From an uncultured Lachnospiraceae bacterium (lineage in GTDB: Bacteria > Bacillota > Clostridia > Lachnospirales > Lachnospiraceae): 64,000 nucleotides of DNA. The stretch is taken from contig CAMEIX010000002.1 of assembly GCA_945919075.1 (NCBI GenBank), positions 145,091-209,090 on the forward strand. The letters are read 5' to 3'. A program made the position numbers and the translations under genes. Under the pieces are notes generated by a model. That model searched no databases. It was given only the letters and a program-made list of their open reading frames with translations, and was not told where the DNA came from. Shown here piece by piece: positions 63,986-64,000 of the stretch. Numbering within the stretch: position 1 is the first letter of the stretch; the number at the start of each line of letters is the position of its first letter.

Positions 63986-64000
63986 GTATGAGTTGCGGCC

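Overview
The window reads as a piece of chromosome from an anaerobic, spore-forming, low-to-mid GC Gram-positive bacterium of the class Clostridia, most likely family Lachnospiraceae. Supporting signs are a PolC-type replicative polymerase, the sporulation proteins GPR and SpoIIP next to rpsT, a minimal SufC-SufB iron-sulfur system instead of a full suf/isc operon, the MEP isoprenoid pathway, the order secG-rnr-smpB-ssrA, a CBM22-GH10 xylanase lipoprotein, and strong AGGAGG-type ribosome binding sites. The genus cannot be fixed from sequence reading alone.

Layout. 1-5150: the 3' part of ispG, overlapping polC. 5150-9200: an accessory stretch with a minus-strand pair (membrane HTH regulator plus CPBP protease), a structured leader that looks like a yjdF-type riboswitch ahead of a radical-SAM gene and yjdF, then about 1 kb of short palindromes and dispersed repeats around a beheaded GNAT gene. 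9205-11535: tRNA-Glu(CTC), a DtxR-like repressor and the divergent sufC-sufB pair. 11598-22928: polysaccharide deacetylase, then pyrH-frr-uppS-cdsA-dxr-rseP, apt, the (p)ppGpp synthetase/hydrolase, an MBL hydrolase, and a zinc-ribbon/TPM membrane pair. 22990-26935: rpsT, gpr, spoIIP, and a two-component pair whose kinase has a degraded ATP site. 27115-35051: a CPBP protease followed by a five-gene transport operon that mixes sugar-importer permeases with an efflux-type adaptor, a MacB-like extracellular domain protein and an unusually large binding lipoprotein, with no ATPase. 35138-43942: cation efflux, gpmI-eno, potassium uptake trkA-trkH, and a chemotaxis receptor. 44028-47537: secG, RNase R, smpB, tmRNA. 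47659-61716: xylanase, nucleoside ABC importer plus xpt, metF with a split metH, hflX and two small membrane or lipid-anchored proteins of unknown role. 61717-64000: a second accessory stretch carrying the same dispersed repeats as the 8-9 kb region, a probably frameshifted small gene, a DUF2185-like gene, an AAC(6')-type acetyltransferase and pnuC.

The housekeeping blocks link translation (frr, pyrH, rpsT, trans-translation), envelope precursors (uppS, cdsA, dxr, ispG, rseP) and purine supply (BMP-type importer, xpt, apt, Rsh). The most unusual items are the hybrid transport operon at 28.0-35.1 kb, the candidate riboswitch at 6.74-6.85 kb, and the two repeat families that occur once in each accessory stretch, in opposite order around acetyltransferase genes. 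No CRISPR array, rRNA gene, transposase or phage gene was seen.
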